From: an uncultured Oscillospiraceae bacterium
GTDB lineage: Bacteria > Bacillota > Clostridia > Oscillospirales > Oscillospiraceae
DNA length: 64,000 nucleotides
Direction of reading: 5' to 3'
NCBI GenBank assembly: GCA_934667815.1
Contig: CAKUMO010000001.1
Coordinates: forward strand, 1 to 64,000
Numbering within the stretch: the stretch's first letter is position 1; every line of letters starts with the position of its first letter. Of the stretch, positions 33,473 through 43,194 are shown piece after piece. Made by a program: the position numbers and the translations under genes. The notes beneath the pieces were generated by a model. The model ran no database searches. It saw nothing but the letters and a program-made list of their open reading frames with translations, and was not told the DNA's origin.

Positions 33473-35134
33473 GTGAGAACTACCATCGACGGAGCCGGCC
33501 TCCGCAAAATGATCCTCAGCGCGGCTGCCTCCGTTGAAAACCACAAGCAGCAGATCAACGAGCTGAATGTTTTCCCCGTGCCGGACGGCGATACCGGTAC
33601 CAATATGAGCATGACCCTGAACGCTGCGGCCGACGAGCTGCGCAAGGCCGGTGAGCTGACGCTCACCAAAACTGCCGACAAGATCGCCTCGGCCATGCTG
33701 CGCGGCGCGCGCGGCAACTCGGGCGTGATTTTGTCGCTTCTGTTCCGTGGCTTCTCCAAGACCCTCAAGGGCTGCGAGACCTGCGACGGCGCAGAGCTGG
33801 CCGCCGCGCTGAACGGCGGCGTCGAGGCCGCATATAAGGCCGTCATGAAGCCCACCGAGGGCACCATTCTGACCGTTTCCCGCGTTTCTGCGGCAGACGC
33901 AGCGGCGATCGAGTCCGACGACGTCGAGGCCGTTCTGGAGGCCGCCGTCGCCTCTGCCGAGCGTGCGCTGGCCGAGACCGTGCACCAGAACCCCGTGCTG
34001 GAAAAGGCCGGCGTTGTGGATGCAGGTGGCAAGGGCTGGCTGTATGTCCTTGAGGCCATGCTGTCGGTCTACCGCGGCGTGGAGATCGAGGCCAATGCCG
34101 CCGGCGAGACGAAGGAGCAGGCCGATTTTGCCGAGCTGGGCGACGGCGACATCACCTTTGCCTTCGACACGGTGTATATCATGCGCAAGGCCAGCGAGGA
34201 CGTCGATCTGGAGCCGCTGCGCGCGTATCTGAACACCATAGGCGACAGCATCGTCATCGGCGAGGACGACGAGTCCTTCAAGGTGCACGTCCACACGGAT
34301 ATACCAGGGCAGGCGCTGACCGAATCGCAGAAATACGGCACGCTGGAGCTGGCCAAGATCGAAAATATGCGCATGCAGTATGACGATCTTGCCGCCGGCC
34401 GCACCGCCAGAAGCACCGACGATCTGGAAAAGATCGAGCAGGAGCTGGAATCTCAGCCCGTCTTTGCACCGGCGGAGAAGCCCTTCGGCATGGTGGCCGT
34501 GTGCGCGGGCAAGGGTCTTGCCGACGCGTTCCGCGAGCTGGGTGCCGACCAGATCATCGAGGGCGGTCAGACCATGAATCCCTCCACGCAGGATATTCTG
34601 GTCAAGATCAACGCCACGCCCGCCGAGACGGTCTTTGTGTTCCCGAACAACAAGAACATCATCATGGCAGCCGAGCAGGCTGCGCCGCTGACGGAGAAAA
34701 AGGTCGTCGTCATTCCGTCCAAGACCATTCCGCAGGGCGTTTCCGCGATGCTGGCCTTTGATCCGGAGGCCGACGAGCGGACGAATACCGACGCAATGAC
34801 CGAGGCGATGCAGGGCGTTCTGACCATGCAGATTACCTATGCCGCCCGCGATTCCGATTTTGACGGCCACGACATCCGCGCGGGCGAGTATCTGGCATTG
34901 TACGGCGGCGCGCTGTTCGGCAGCGATACGGACATCAATGTGCTGCTGCGCGGTCTTGCGGAAAAGACGCAGGAGCAGGGCGCGGAGTTCGTTACGATCT
35001 ATTACGGCGCGGACATCACCGCCGAGCAGGCCGAGCAGACGGCGCGGCTGTTTGCCGAGGTCTGCCCGGATGCGGAGATCAACCTCATCAACGGCGGCCA
35101 GCCGGTGTATTACTACCTGATTTCGGCAGAATAA
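33473..35134 (+). CDS. yloV: DAK2-domain protein YloV, probable fatty acid kinase FakA
   Basis: A 553-residue protein with an N-terminal DAK2/dihydroxyacetone-kinase ATP domain (NVFPVPDGDTGTNMS, metal-binding aspartates; GARGNSGVILS) and a C-terminal DegV-related domain. FakA phosphorylates fatty acids bound to FakB/DegV proteins; a DegV protein is encoded at 23220-24107. The GTG at 33473 was preferred to an in-frame GTG at 33461 because GAGAGGAG lies at the right distance and the N-terminus then fits the family. Terminator at 35153-35192. Confidence 0.9.
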   Translation: MRTTIDGAGLRKMILSAAASVENHKQQINELNVFPVPDGDTGTNMSMTLNAAADELRKAGELTLTKTADKIASAMLRGARGNSGVILSLLFRGFSKTLKGCETCDGAELAAALNGGVEAAYKAVMKPTEGTILTVSRVSAADAAAIESDDVEAVLEAAVASAERALAETVHQNPVLEKAGVVDAGGKGWLYVLEAMLSVYRGVEIEANAAGETKEQADFAELGDGDITFAFDTVYIMRKASEDVDLEPLRAYLNTIGDSIVIGEDDESFKVHVHTDIPGQALTESQKYGTLELAKIENMRMQYDDLAAGRTARSTDDLEKIEQELESQPVFAPAEKPFGMVAVCAGKGLADAFRELGADQIIEGGQTMNPSTQDILVKINATPAETVFVFPNNKNIIMAAEQAAPLTEKKVVVIPSKTIPQGVSAMLAFDPEADERTNTDAMTEAMQGVLTMQITYAARDSDFDGHDIRAGEYLALYGGALFGSDTDINVLLRGLAEKTQEQGAEFVTIYYGADITAEQAEQTARLFAEVCPDAEINLINGGQPVYYYLISAE

Positions 35135-35152
35135 AACAGGAATCCTGTAAAC

Positions 35153-35192
35153 AACGGCACAGGGAAGCGATGCGTCCCTGTGCCGTTGTTAT
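35153..35192 (+). terminator. yloV terminator
   Basis: AACAACGGCACAGGGA pairs with TCCCTGTGCCGTTGTT over 16 bp, followed by ATTTTAT. Confidence 0.85.
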
Positions 35193-35234
35193 TTTATGCC
35201 GATTGGGAGTGTCCTCGACCTCCTGCGTCGCAAC

Positions 35235-35270
35235 AAAAATCCCGCCAGAGTTTTCTCCGGCGGGATTTTA
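35235..35270. terminator. Bidirectional terminator next to repeat copy C
   Basis: AAAATCCCGCC (35236-35246) pairs with GGCGGGATTTT (35259-35269), with an inner GAG-TTTT-CTC. The symmetric A-run and T-run make it work on both strands. Only AAAATC of it recurs at the other end of the element. Confidence 0.75.
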
Positions 35271-35465
35271 AGCTTGTCAAAAAGTCCTTTTGGACTTTTT
35301 TGACAAGCTGCCAGCAAAATTGCAAAATCTGAATTTGTATTTTTTATTATTTTGCAATTTTGGCCGCTGCGGCGGGTTATTGAACGCGAAAGGGAACCCT
35401 GACGGTTCCCTTTCACACTATCCCTCCCTCCGAAACTTTCGGTTAGATAGGTTTTTGATAGTCTG
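35271..35465 (+). repeat. Terminator-associated element, family 2, copy C (195 bp)
   Basis: Begins AGCTTGTCAAAAAGTCC, which folds onto GGACTTTTTTGACAAGCT, and ends TTTTTGATAGTCTG. An inner pair, CAAAATTGCAAAAT with ATTTTGCAATTTTG, and the block GGCCGCTGCGGCGGGTTATTGAACGCGAAAGGGAAC are shared with the 63.1-kb copy (the block given here as start and end words: GGCCGCTGCGG and GCGAAAGGGAAC). It lies between convergent yloV and rluD. A pair of short direct words, CTATCCCTCCCTCCGAAA, is also shared. The right-hand hairpin duplicate is truncated. Confidence 0.8.
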
Positions 35466-35472
35466 AAAATCA

Positions 35473-36375
35473 TCAAGCATTTTTCAGCTTTTCCAGTGCT
35501 CTTTCAAATTCCTCCGGAAGGGGACAGGTGACGGTGATCTCCTCGCCGGTGCGCGGGTGACGGAAGGTCAGCGCGCGCGCGTGCAGGCACTGGCTCGTCA
35601 GACCAAGCTCAGGCTTCCTGACGCCGTAGAGCGGGTCGCCCGCGATAGGATGGTTGATGTAGGCCATGTGGACGCGGATCTGATGTGTGCGGCCGGTTTC
35701 CAGACGGCACTGCAGATGCGTGTATTGCCCGTAACGCGCCAGAACCGTCCAGTGCGTCACGGCGGGGCGGCTGTTCCTTTCCGTAACGGCCATGCGCTTG
35801 CGGTCGCGCGGGTCACGGCCGATGGGGGCGTTGACCGTGCCGCTGTCCTCGCGGAAGCCGCCGCGCACGATGCACTCATAGGTACGCCGCAGCGTGTGAT
35901 CCTTGAGCTGGTCGGAGAGGCTCTGATGCGCAAAGTCGTTTTTGGCGACGATCAAAAGACCGCTCGTGTCCATGTCGATGCGGTGGACAATGCCCGGCCG
36001 CTTCTCGCCGTTGATGCCGGACAGGCTCTCGCCGCAGTGATGCAGCAGCGCATTGACCAGCGTGCCGTCCTCGTGCCCGGCGGCAGGATGGACGACCAGC
36101 CCCTTGGGCTTGTTCACGACCAGCACGTCCGCATCCTCGTACACGACGTCCAGCGGAATATCCTGCGCGACCAGCTCCGTTTCGCGAAGCTCCGGCAGGC
36201 ACAGCTCATACTCCGCGCCCGCTTCGGTCCTGGCATTTTTTTTGAGCGGTGCACCGTCCAGCGTTACATTGCCCTGCTCCAGCAGACGCTGCGCAGCCGA
36301 GCGTGTCAGCTCCGGTACGGCGGCAGCCAGAAATATGTCCAGCCGCTGCCCGGAGGTCTCAGCCCGCAGCTTCAT
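35473..36375 (-). CDS. RluA/RluD-family 23S rRNA pseudouridine synthase
   Basis: A 300-residue enzyme with an N-terminal S4 RNA-binding domain (about 10-60) and a pseudouridine synthase domain whose catalytic aspartate is D134 in HRIDMDTSGLL. TGRTHQIRVHMAYINHPIAGD is the C-terminal signature. RluD-type enzymes modify helix 69 of 23S rRNA. The start at 36375 lies 17 bases inside the end of lspA, with AAAGAAAG upstream, so the two are translationally coupled, as in many bacteria. Confidence 0.93.
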   Translation of the reverse strand: MKLRAETSGQRLDIFLAAAVPELTRSAAQRLLEQGNVTLDGAPLKKNARTEAGAEYELCLPELRETELVAQDIPLDVVYEDADVLVVNKPKGLVVHPAAGHEDGTLVNALLHHCGESLSGINGEKRPGIVHRIDMDTSGLLIVAKNDFAHQSLSDQLKDHTLRRTYECIVRGGFREDSGTVNAPIGRDPRDRKRMAVTERNSRPAVTHWTVLARYGQYTHLQCRLETGRTHQIRVHMAYINHPIAGDPLYGVRKPELGLTSQCLHARALTFRHPRTGEEITVTCPLPEEFERALEKLKNA

Positions 36376-36832
36376 CTTTCTTTTTACGGTCGAAGAACAG
36401 AACGTAGACGAGCAGCAGCACGCAGCCGACCGTGATGAAGCAGTCCGCCACGTTGAACACCGGGAAATCGACAAAATCGAGCCGGATCATGTCCGTGACC
36501 TTGCCGAAGCGCAGACGGTCGATCATGTTGCCGATGCCGCCGCCGGCAACGGCCGCGAGGCAGAGCATCTCAAACTTGTTTGTCAGCCACTTTTTATGGA
36601 TAGCGACGACCAGAATCACGAGGAACGCTGCCATGACAAGGCAGAACAGCCACATCTGGCCGCCCAGCATGCCCCATGCGCCGCCGTTGTTTTCGATGTG
36701 CGTGATGCTGAAAATGCCGAGAATGCTCTCGCCCCCGGCACCGAGGGGAACGTTCCGGATCGTCAGCCATTTTGTCCACTGGTCGAGTCCGACCACTGCG
36801 GCGGCCAGCGCCGCCATGATTGCATAGATCAT
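36359..36832 (-). CDS. lspA: Lipoprotein signal peptidase II
   Basis: A 157-residue protease with four membrane helices. Motifs are LDQWTKW near the N-terminus, ENNGGAWGML, GNMIDRLRFG (catalytic D105) and FNVADCFI (catalytic D130). It removes signal peptides from prolipoproteins at the membrane; the giant GH30 lipoprotein in this window would be a client. GGAATCCGAAA precedes the ATG. It is followed by overlapping rluD. Confidence 0.95.
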   Translation of the reverse strand: MIYAIMAALAAAVVGLDQWTKWLTIRNVPLGAGGESILGIFSITHIENNGGAWGMLGGQMWLFCLVMAAFLVILVVAIHKKWLTNKFEMLCLAAVAGGGIGNMIDRLRFGKVTDMIRLDFVDFPVFNVADCFITVGCVLLLVYVLFFDRKKKDEAAG

Positions 36833-36850
36833 TTTCGGATTCCTTTCTGT

Positions 36851-37287
36851 TCAGCCGCGAAATTTCTGGCTCTGCGCGACGGCAAGGCGGTCACAGCGGT
36901 TGTTTTTTTCGTTTTCCGCATGACCCTTGACCCAGTGCCATGTGACCTCGTGGGTTTGCAGCAGCGGCAGAAGCTGCTCCCAGAGATCGACGTTCAGCGC
37001 GGGCTTTTTGTCGGATTTGATCCAGCCCTTCGCCCGCCATGCGTAGACCCAGCGCTTCATAACGGCGTCCGCGACGTATTTCGAGTCCGTGTAAAGCTCC
37101 ACATGACACGGCTCCTTCAGCGCGCGCAGCGCGGAGATGACGCCCGTCAATTCCATGCGGTTGTTGGTCGTTTGCGCTTCGCCGCCGGAAAGCTCCTTTT
37201 CCACGCCGTTCCACTCGAGAATCGCGCCCCAGCCGCCCGGGCCGGGATTGCCGGAGCAGGCGCCGTCGGTGTAGATCGTGACCGTTC

Positions 37288-37291
<4 letters not shown>
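36851..37291 (-). CDS. rnhA: Ribonuclease HI
   Basis: A 146-residue nuclease removing the RNA strand of RNA-DNA hybrids. The four acidic residues are in [14 protein letters not shown] (D9), [16 protein letters not shown], and NNRCDRLA, with the catalytic histidine in VKGHAENE. The start at 37291 overlaps the lepA stop as ATGA, so it is coupled to lepA. Length is usual. Confidence 0.95.
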
Positions 37292-39093
<1,802 letters not shown>

Positions 39094-39106
39094 ATGGACT
39101 CCTGCC

Positions 39107-39463
39107 TTACTTGAAGAATTTATCGATCGCGGCGCACAGGTCGCGGATGGCCTGCTCGTCGCCCTCCTCCACGGCATCGACGATGCAGTGCTGGATGTGA
39201 TCCTGCAGGATCACCTTGCCGGTGCTCTCGAGTGCGGCACGCACGGCCGCAAGCTGGATGAGTACGTCGGAGCAGTCCTCGTTTTCGTCTACCATGCGCT
39301 TGACGCGCTGCAAGTGGCCGATGGCGCGTGCCAGTCGGTTGGAGACGACCTTTTGATTTTCGTGCACATGGGGATGCTTGTGGGTGTGCGGGTGTTCTTG
39401 CTCGTGTTCATGTTCATGGGCGATGCCCAGCGCGTGCAGGCGCTCGTGTTCGTCGTGGTCCAT
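39107..39463 (-). CDS. CsoR/FrmR-family metal-sensing repressor with His-rich N-terminus
   Basis: A 118-residue all-helical repressor of the DUF156 family. The Cys-His-Cys type ligands appear as NEDCSDVL (C63) and [10 protein letters not shown] (H89, C93). An unusual 20-residue stretch rich in His and Glu ([19 protein letters not shown], about 16-34) precedes the fold and may bind nickel, zinc or copper. No cognate efflux gene is adjacent; lepA follows. A promoter with TATAGT lies about 30 bases upstream and GAGGTATTTCCC precedes the ATG. Which metal it senses is unknown. Confidence 0.85.
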   Translation of the reverse strand: MDHDEHERLHALGIAHEHEHEQEHPHTHKHPHVHENQKVVSNRLARAIGHLQRVKRMVDENEDCSDVLIQLAAVRAALESTGKVILQDHIQHCIVDAVEEGDEQAIRDLCAAIDKFFK

Positions 39464-39643
39464 GGGAAATACCTCGATCTTTATATTCTCTATTACTATA
39501 CCACATTTTTCTGCGCTTGAAAAGAGGAAAAATCCCGCGGCTGCCGCAGACCGTTTCCCGTGCGCACGCTTTTCTCTCCCCGTGCATAGACTGGCGGGAA
39601 GGCCGGAAATACCGGCCGAGGTTATCAGAAGGGAGTTATCCGT

Positions 39644-40111
39644 ATGGATCCTTACGACACTGCCGCCACACGCGCCGTGTGGAACCGCGTCCTGCAATCC
39701 CAGCCCGAGACGCAGGCGCCTATCGTCGAAACGCTCCGCGTGCGCATCGATGCCGAGCACGCCGCCCGCCTTACTTATCTCGCCCTTGCACGCTGTGCCG
39801 GGCGTTATGCGGGCACACTGCGCACGATCGCCGCGCAGGAGGGTGTACACGCGCGCACACTCTCGGCGCTTTATTATCTGCACACGGGCGAATGCCACGC
39901 GCCGGAGGCCGCACCGGCCTGTCCGGCGAATTTCTGTCAGAGCCTGCGCGAATGCTATCAGGCCGAGCTGCAAAGCGCGGCGCGCTACCGTGCCGACGCC
40001 GAGCGCTACCCCGAGCACTGTGCGCTTTTTACGCGTCTGGCCGACGACGAAGCCCGTCACAGCCGCATGCTGCACGAAATGACCTGCCAGCTTCTGGGAA
40101 TGGGAAGATAA
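39644..40111 (+). CDS. Ferritin-like (rubrerythrin-type) four-helix protein
   Basis: A 155-residue helical protein with two ferritin-like repeats: RVRIDAEHAARLTYL and AAQEGVHARTL in the first half, and CYQAELQSAARYRADAE and LADDEARHSRMLHEM in the second. These supply the E-x(n)-ExxH metal ligands of a di-iron site. There is no rubredoxin domain. A role in peroxide handling or metal storage is likely but unproven. AAGGGAGTTATCCGT precedes the ATG. It ends 5 bases before a terminator hairpin and repeat copy B. Confidence 0.75.
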   Translation: MDPYDTAATRAVWNRVLQSQPETQAPIVETLRVRIDAEHAARLTYLALARCAGRYAGTLRTIAAQEGVHARTLSALYYLHTGECHAPEAAPACPANFCQSLRECYQAELQSAARYRADAERYPEHCALFTRLADDEARHSRMLHEMTCQLLGMGR

Positions 40112-40115
40112 AAAA

Positions 40116-40144
40116 AGCCCTGCGGGAAAAATTCCCGCAGGGCT
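40116..40144. terminator. Left copy of a duplicated terminator hairpin
   Basis: AGCCCTGCGGGAA-AAA-TTCCCGCAGGGCT, preceded by an A-run. The identical 29 bases recur at 40399-40427. Confidence 0.85.
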
Positions 40145-40398
40145 CAGCGTGTCGAAAACCTCTTTTCGGCACGCTGCCAGACTGTGAAAAAGTTCGGAAG
40201 ACAAGCAACTCACGCCCGTCGGCGTACATAGGTACGGTAGGGCGTGAGTTGCGCAGTAAGTCAAAATCCTTGCGCAGTAAGCTGATTTTCAGACGATATC
40301 GTTCGGAATACTCCACTTTTTTGTAAATAAACCCAGAAAGCAAAAATCTATTAAATTGTGAATCGATTTTGACGATTACGGACTTTTTTGACAGTCTG
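40145..40398 (-). repeat. Terminator-associated element, family 1, copy B (254 bp)
   Basis: Reverse-complement relative of copy A at 18650-18906. The inner hairpin (CAACTCACGCCC to GGGCGTGAGTTG with nested CGTAC-CTAT-GTACG) is identical in both. Differences are spread through the AT-richer outer half. It lies between the convergent ferritin-like gene and the phage module and is bounded by two identical 29-base hairpins. Confidence 0.85.
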
Positions 40399-40427
40399 AG
40401 CCCTGCGGGAAAAATTCCCGCAGGGCT
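40399..40427. terminator. Right copy of the duplicated terminator hairpin
   Basis: Identical to 40116-40144. It starts 7 bases past the stop of the last phage gene on the minus strand. Confidence 0.8.
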
Positions 40428-40434
40428 CAGCAAA

Positions 40435-41346
40435 TCAGTATTCTGCGCCGGTGATCTCGCACAAAATGCCCTCCGGCGACCCGACCGACCGGCACTCCGT
40501 GACATACAGCGTGGTGTCCACGCCCAACTCCGGCAGCGTCAGCGTGAACTGCGATGCAGGCTCGATGCGTGCCGTGCCGGGCAGCAGCACGCGATAGAGC
40601 CTGCGCTTGCGCATGGTCTCATAGATGATCTGCGTCTCGGAATAGACGCACTGCCGCATGTAGCGGCGGGCGCGGCCGCCCTCGGTGAGAAACGCAGTGT
40701 TGTGCCGCGGCTCGTAGCCGTAATCCTCCAGCAGACGGAATTCGGAGACGACGCCGCGCCGCCTGTCGAGCAGCTCTGCCGAAAAAACGTCGCCGCGCTC
40801 CAGCGTGATGCCGGAATCGGCGCGCGTGTAGGCAAGCCGCAGGTTCCCGTTTGTCAGAATCCGGCAGGGGAGTGCCTCGACGGCCATCGCGTAGTTGGCC
40901 AGCACCTTCAGGACGCTGTCTCCCAGCAGAATTTTGAAGGTCTCGGGCGGCGTCGGCTCTGTTTCCCGCTCAATGAGAATGCCCAGCGGTGCCAGATATT
41001 TCTGTTGTATGGTCTGCACCGTGGGCGAGGTCAGCTCGGCCGCAGGCAGCTCATTGTCCACCATGAGCGCACCCGTGCTGCGGCCATAGAGCGTGCACAC
41101 GCAGCCCGAGGCATCTAATCCGACCGTGAAGCCGTCCACGCGCCCCGTAAAGAGCAGCGTCTGTCCGTCCTTCGCCTGAAAGCTCGGAATGCCCGAGAGC
41201 CGCTCACGGAACGCGCCGTCAAAGGGAAACACATAGGTGAAGCTGTCATACTGCGGCTTGTCCGCGCGGACGATCTCCCAGCGCAGCGGCTTGGGAAGCT
41301 CGGTGTAGTCGCTTTCGTTGACGCCCTTGATATAGCCCGTGAACAT
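40435..41346 (-). CDS. Phage baseplate hub-like protein (gpD/XkdQ type)
   Basis: A 303-residue protein opening MFTGYIKGVNESDYTE. It is mostly beta-strand with a fold order (LTFTGRVDGFTVGLDASG; LLGDSVLKVLANYAMA) like the hub proteins of contractile-tail phages such as Mu gpP or PBSX XkdQ. The assignment rests on position after tail genes and general pattern, not a strict motif. GGAGGG precedes the ATG, and the start lies 2 bases after the previous stop. Its stop is followed directly by the duplicated hairpin. Confidence 0.5.
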   Translation of the reverse strand: MFTGYIKGVNESDYTELPKPLRWEIVRADKPQYDSFTYVFPFDGAFRERLSGIPSFQAKDGQTLLFTGRVDGFTVGLDASGCVCTLYGRSTGALMVDNELPAAELTSPTVQTIQQKYLAPLGILIERETEPTPPETFKILLGDSVLKVLANYAMAVEALPCRILTNGNLRLAYTRADSGITLERGDVFSAELLDRRRGVVSEFRLLEDYGYEPRHNTAFLTEGGRARRYMRQCVYSETQIIYETMRKRRLYRVLLPGTARIEPASQFTLTLPELGVDTTLYVTECRSVGSPEGILCEITGAEY

Positions 41347-41348
41347 CG

Positions 41349-41693
41349 TCAGCCCTCCAAAAACGTCGCGCGATAACGGACGTAGTTCTCCTTCGGCTCC
41401 TGCGTCGCTTCCAGCGCGGTAAACCAGACCGTGAGGCTTCCCCACTGCGGATGCACCAGCGTGCCCGAGCCGCCTGCGCGGAAGAGCGCTTGCAGCGCGA
41501 GAAAGCTCGCGTATGCGTTCGCGCCGAAGAATGCACCCTCGGCCGTAAAGACGCGCGGGGCGTTGCCGAATTCCTGTGTGCAGAGCGTCCCGTCGAGGTA
41601 TTGATGCTGCGCGGTGCGCCTCTTCTGCGATACGGAACATTGTGTGGGATTATTCGGCCAGATAAAGGTCTTGAATTTCATTGCCGTCTGCAT
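41349..41693 (-). CDS. Phage structural protein of unknown role
   Basis: A 114-residue protein starting MQTAMKFKTFIWPNNP. It has the features of small baseplate or DNA-circularisation-type N-domains seen between tube and hub genes (GSGTLVHPQWGSLTVWF), but no firm family was recognised. AGGAGGAAATCCC precedes the ATG at 41693. It sits between the tube-like and hub-like genes with minimal spacing. Confidence 0.5.
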   Translation of the reverse strand: MQTAMKFKTFIWPNNPTQCSVSQKRRTAQHQYLDGTLCTQEFGNAPRVFTAEGAFFGANAYASFLALQALFRAGGSGTLVHPQWGSLTVWFTALEATQEPKENYVRYRATFLEG

Positions 41694-41707
41694 GGGATTT
41701 CCTCCTG

Positions 41708-42097
41708 TCAAAGTGCCGTCCGGCTGCGTCCGGAGGCGACGAACACCATTTCCTCAAAGACCGGCGTGCCCGGCGCGCCGCCCTCCGCGATACGTTTCCA
41801 TTGGCAGCCGGTGAAGGTGGTTTTATAGCCGCGGCAGATCAGCTCGGCGGTGAAATTTTCCAGCGACGGCAGATCCAGTCCGTCGCCTACCGCCGGCTTG
41901 ATCTGCGCCGCGCGGCGGAGGGTCACTTCATAGACGGTCTTTCCCTTGGCAAAGCCGCTGGGCACGCCGTCGCCGAAGCCGCAGACCGCCTCGCGCTCGG
42001 TCAGGCAATTGACCGAGAAGCTCTGCACAAGCGCGACGCGCGCGCCGTTCAGTGTCAGGCTCAAGCCCGACACCGCAAAGTAAGGCGATGTGCTCAT
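41708..42097 (-). CDS. Phage tail tube-like protein
   Basis: A 129-residue, beta-rich protein starting MSTSPYFAVSGLSLTLNG. A central KGKTVYEVTLRRA strand pair and a C-terminal VFEEMVFVASG resemble small tail-tube proteins that form the conduit for DNA. Position just after the connector genes supports this. AGGAATGAACC precedes the ATG. No tail sheath or tape-measure gene follows, so a complete tail cannot be built from this cluster. Confidence 0.5.
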   Translation of the reverse strand: MSTSPYFAVSGLSLTLNGARVALVQSFSVNCLTEREAVCGFGDGVPSGFAKGKTVYEVTLRRAAQIKPAVGDGLDLPSLENFTAELICRGYKTTFTGCQWKRIAEGGAPGTPVFEEMVFVASGRSRTAL

Positions 42098-42100
42098 GGT

Positions 42101-42520
42101 TCATTCCTCCTCGGTGCAGAGCCACTGCGTATATGAGACCGTGACGCTGCGGCAGAAGCAGCGCACCGCGTCGTCGTAGCGCACCGGCTCCGCGCTTACT
42201 TCCGTGCAGGCAAAGGGCGCGTCGCGCCTGCAAAGCGCAGCCACCAACAGGGCGGTCTGCTCGTCGCAGACCGCCGCGCCCTTTTCCCGCGCCGTATAGA
42301 CCTCGAGCTTGAGCTGCGTCTGCATAAGACAGCCGTAATACTCGGTCAGCTCCGCGTCCATGCCCATGTAGGAGTTCATAAGCGCCTGCACGCTTGTTTT
42401 TCCCTCGCCCACGGCGACGAAGGTTCCGGCATCGCGCGGAAACCGCGCCGCCTCCAGCGCGCGCAGGGCGTGAAAGCCCTGCGCCTTGAGCCATTGCAGC
42501 ATGCCTGCGCTCATGTCCAT
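42101..42520 (-). CDS. Phage tail-terminator/neck-type protein
   Basis: A 139-residue protein starting MDMSAGMLQWLKAQGF. The alpha-beta pattern, with TAREKGAAVCDEQTALLVAAL in the middle, fits the small neck proteins that join head to tail, but the family is uncertain. The start at 42520 has GGGAGGGACATCGC and lies 10 bases inside the end of the preceding gene. It is followed by the tube-like gene 3 bases later. Confidence 0.45.
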   Translation of the reverse strand: MDMSAGMLQWLKAQGFHALRALEAARFPRDAGTFVAVGEGKTSVQALMNSYMGMDAELTEYYGCLMQTQLKLEVYTAREKGAAVCDEQTALLVAALCRRDAPFACTEVSAEPVRYDDAVRCFCRSVTVSYTQWLCTEEE

Positions 42521-42849
42521 GCGATGTCCCTCCCGTCCGGGGTGCACAGCGCCCAGTAAAAGAGCGCCGTGTCCCGAAAATAGACGCAGTCGCAGCGGCG
42601 CAGGCGGTAGCGTTTACCTGCGCATACGAGCGTGTCGCCCTCCTCGGGCAGCAGCTCGGCATTGCCGATGTAGAGATACTGCCCCGGCTCGAGCGTGCCG
42701 CCCGGCAGGATGTTTTTTTGCATGGCCTGTGCGCCCTTTGCCGTCACCGGCTGGAAAAATGCTTTGCAGGTCAGACTCGTGCTGCCCGGCTTGCGCAGGG
42801 TGACGGTCGTTCCGAACTGCCGCAGGAGAGACAAAAAGACCTCCTTCAC
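42511..42849 (-). CDS. Phage head-closure-type protein
   Basis: A 112-residue protein beginning at a GTG (42849) that overlaps the previous gene's stop as GTGA. The sequence VKEVFLSLLRQFGTTVTLRK and the later beta-rich LYIGNAELLPEEGDTLVCAGKRYRLRR resemble head-tail joining proteins of the SPP1 gp16/HK97 gp7 type. No catalytic motif. Coupled translation and order support a neck role. Confidence 0.5.
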   Translation of the reverse strand: MKEVFLSLLRQFGTTVTLRKPGSTSLTCKAFFQPVTAKGAQAMQKNILPGGTLEPGQYLYIGNAELLPEEGDTLVCAGKRYRLRRCDCVYFRDTALFYWALCTPDGRDIAWT

Positions 42850-43193
42850 GACCGCACCCCCAGAAAAGCCGCGCCGCCCTTCAGCCACGGCGCAAGCAGA
42901 CGTTCGCCCATTCCCGACGTGCCGCTCAACTGCACGGATACACCCGCCGCTTCAAACCGCGAGATTTCTCCGCCGTTGACCTTGCGGAACAGCTCCACCG
43001 CCTCGAGCATGATTGCGGCGGTGAGACTGTTGGCACAGTCCGCCGGAGAAACACCCGGCCGCAGCCGCGCCAAAAGCGCATCCGCCGCCGCGTCGCAGAA
43101 GCTCTGAAGCAGGCTGCGCTGCTCACTTGACAGATCCTCGCCGCCCGCCAGGGTCAGTGCGCCCTCTTTTGCGGCGCTGATGATCTCGTCCAT
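42846..43193 (-). CDS. Phage head-tail connector protein
   Basis: A 115-residue, helical N-terminus protein (MDEIISAAKEGALTL ... SLLQSFCDAAADALLARL) with a C-terminal hydrophobic strand region. Small helical proteins directly after the capsid gene are usually adaptor connectors of the gp6/gp15 type. Its start is 2 bases before the capsid gene stop. No motif gives a firmer assignment. Confidence 0.5.
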   Translation of the reverse strand: MDEIISAAKEGALTLAGGEDLSSEQRSLLQSFCDAAADALLARLRPGVSPADCANSLTAAIMLEAVELFRKVNGGEISRFEAAGVSVQLSGTSGMGERLLAPWLKGGAAFLGVRS

Positions 43194-43194
43194 A

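Noticed and set aside
40145-40398. A conserved protein frame in the family 1 repeats (RNSRPTVPMYADGRELLV)
   Set aside because: It is open in both copies, but copy A has an indel that breaks the upstream part, there is no ribosome-binding site, and the conserved part coincides with the perfect hairpin. RNA or DNA structure explains it better.
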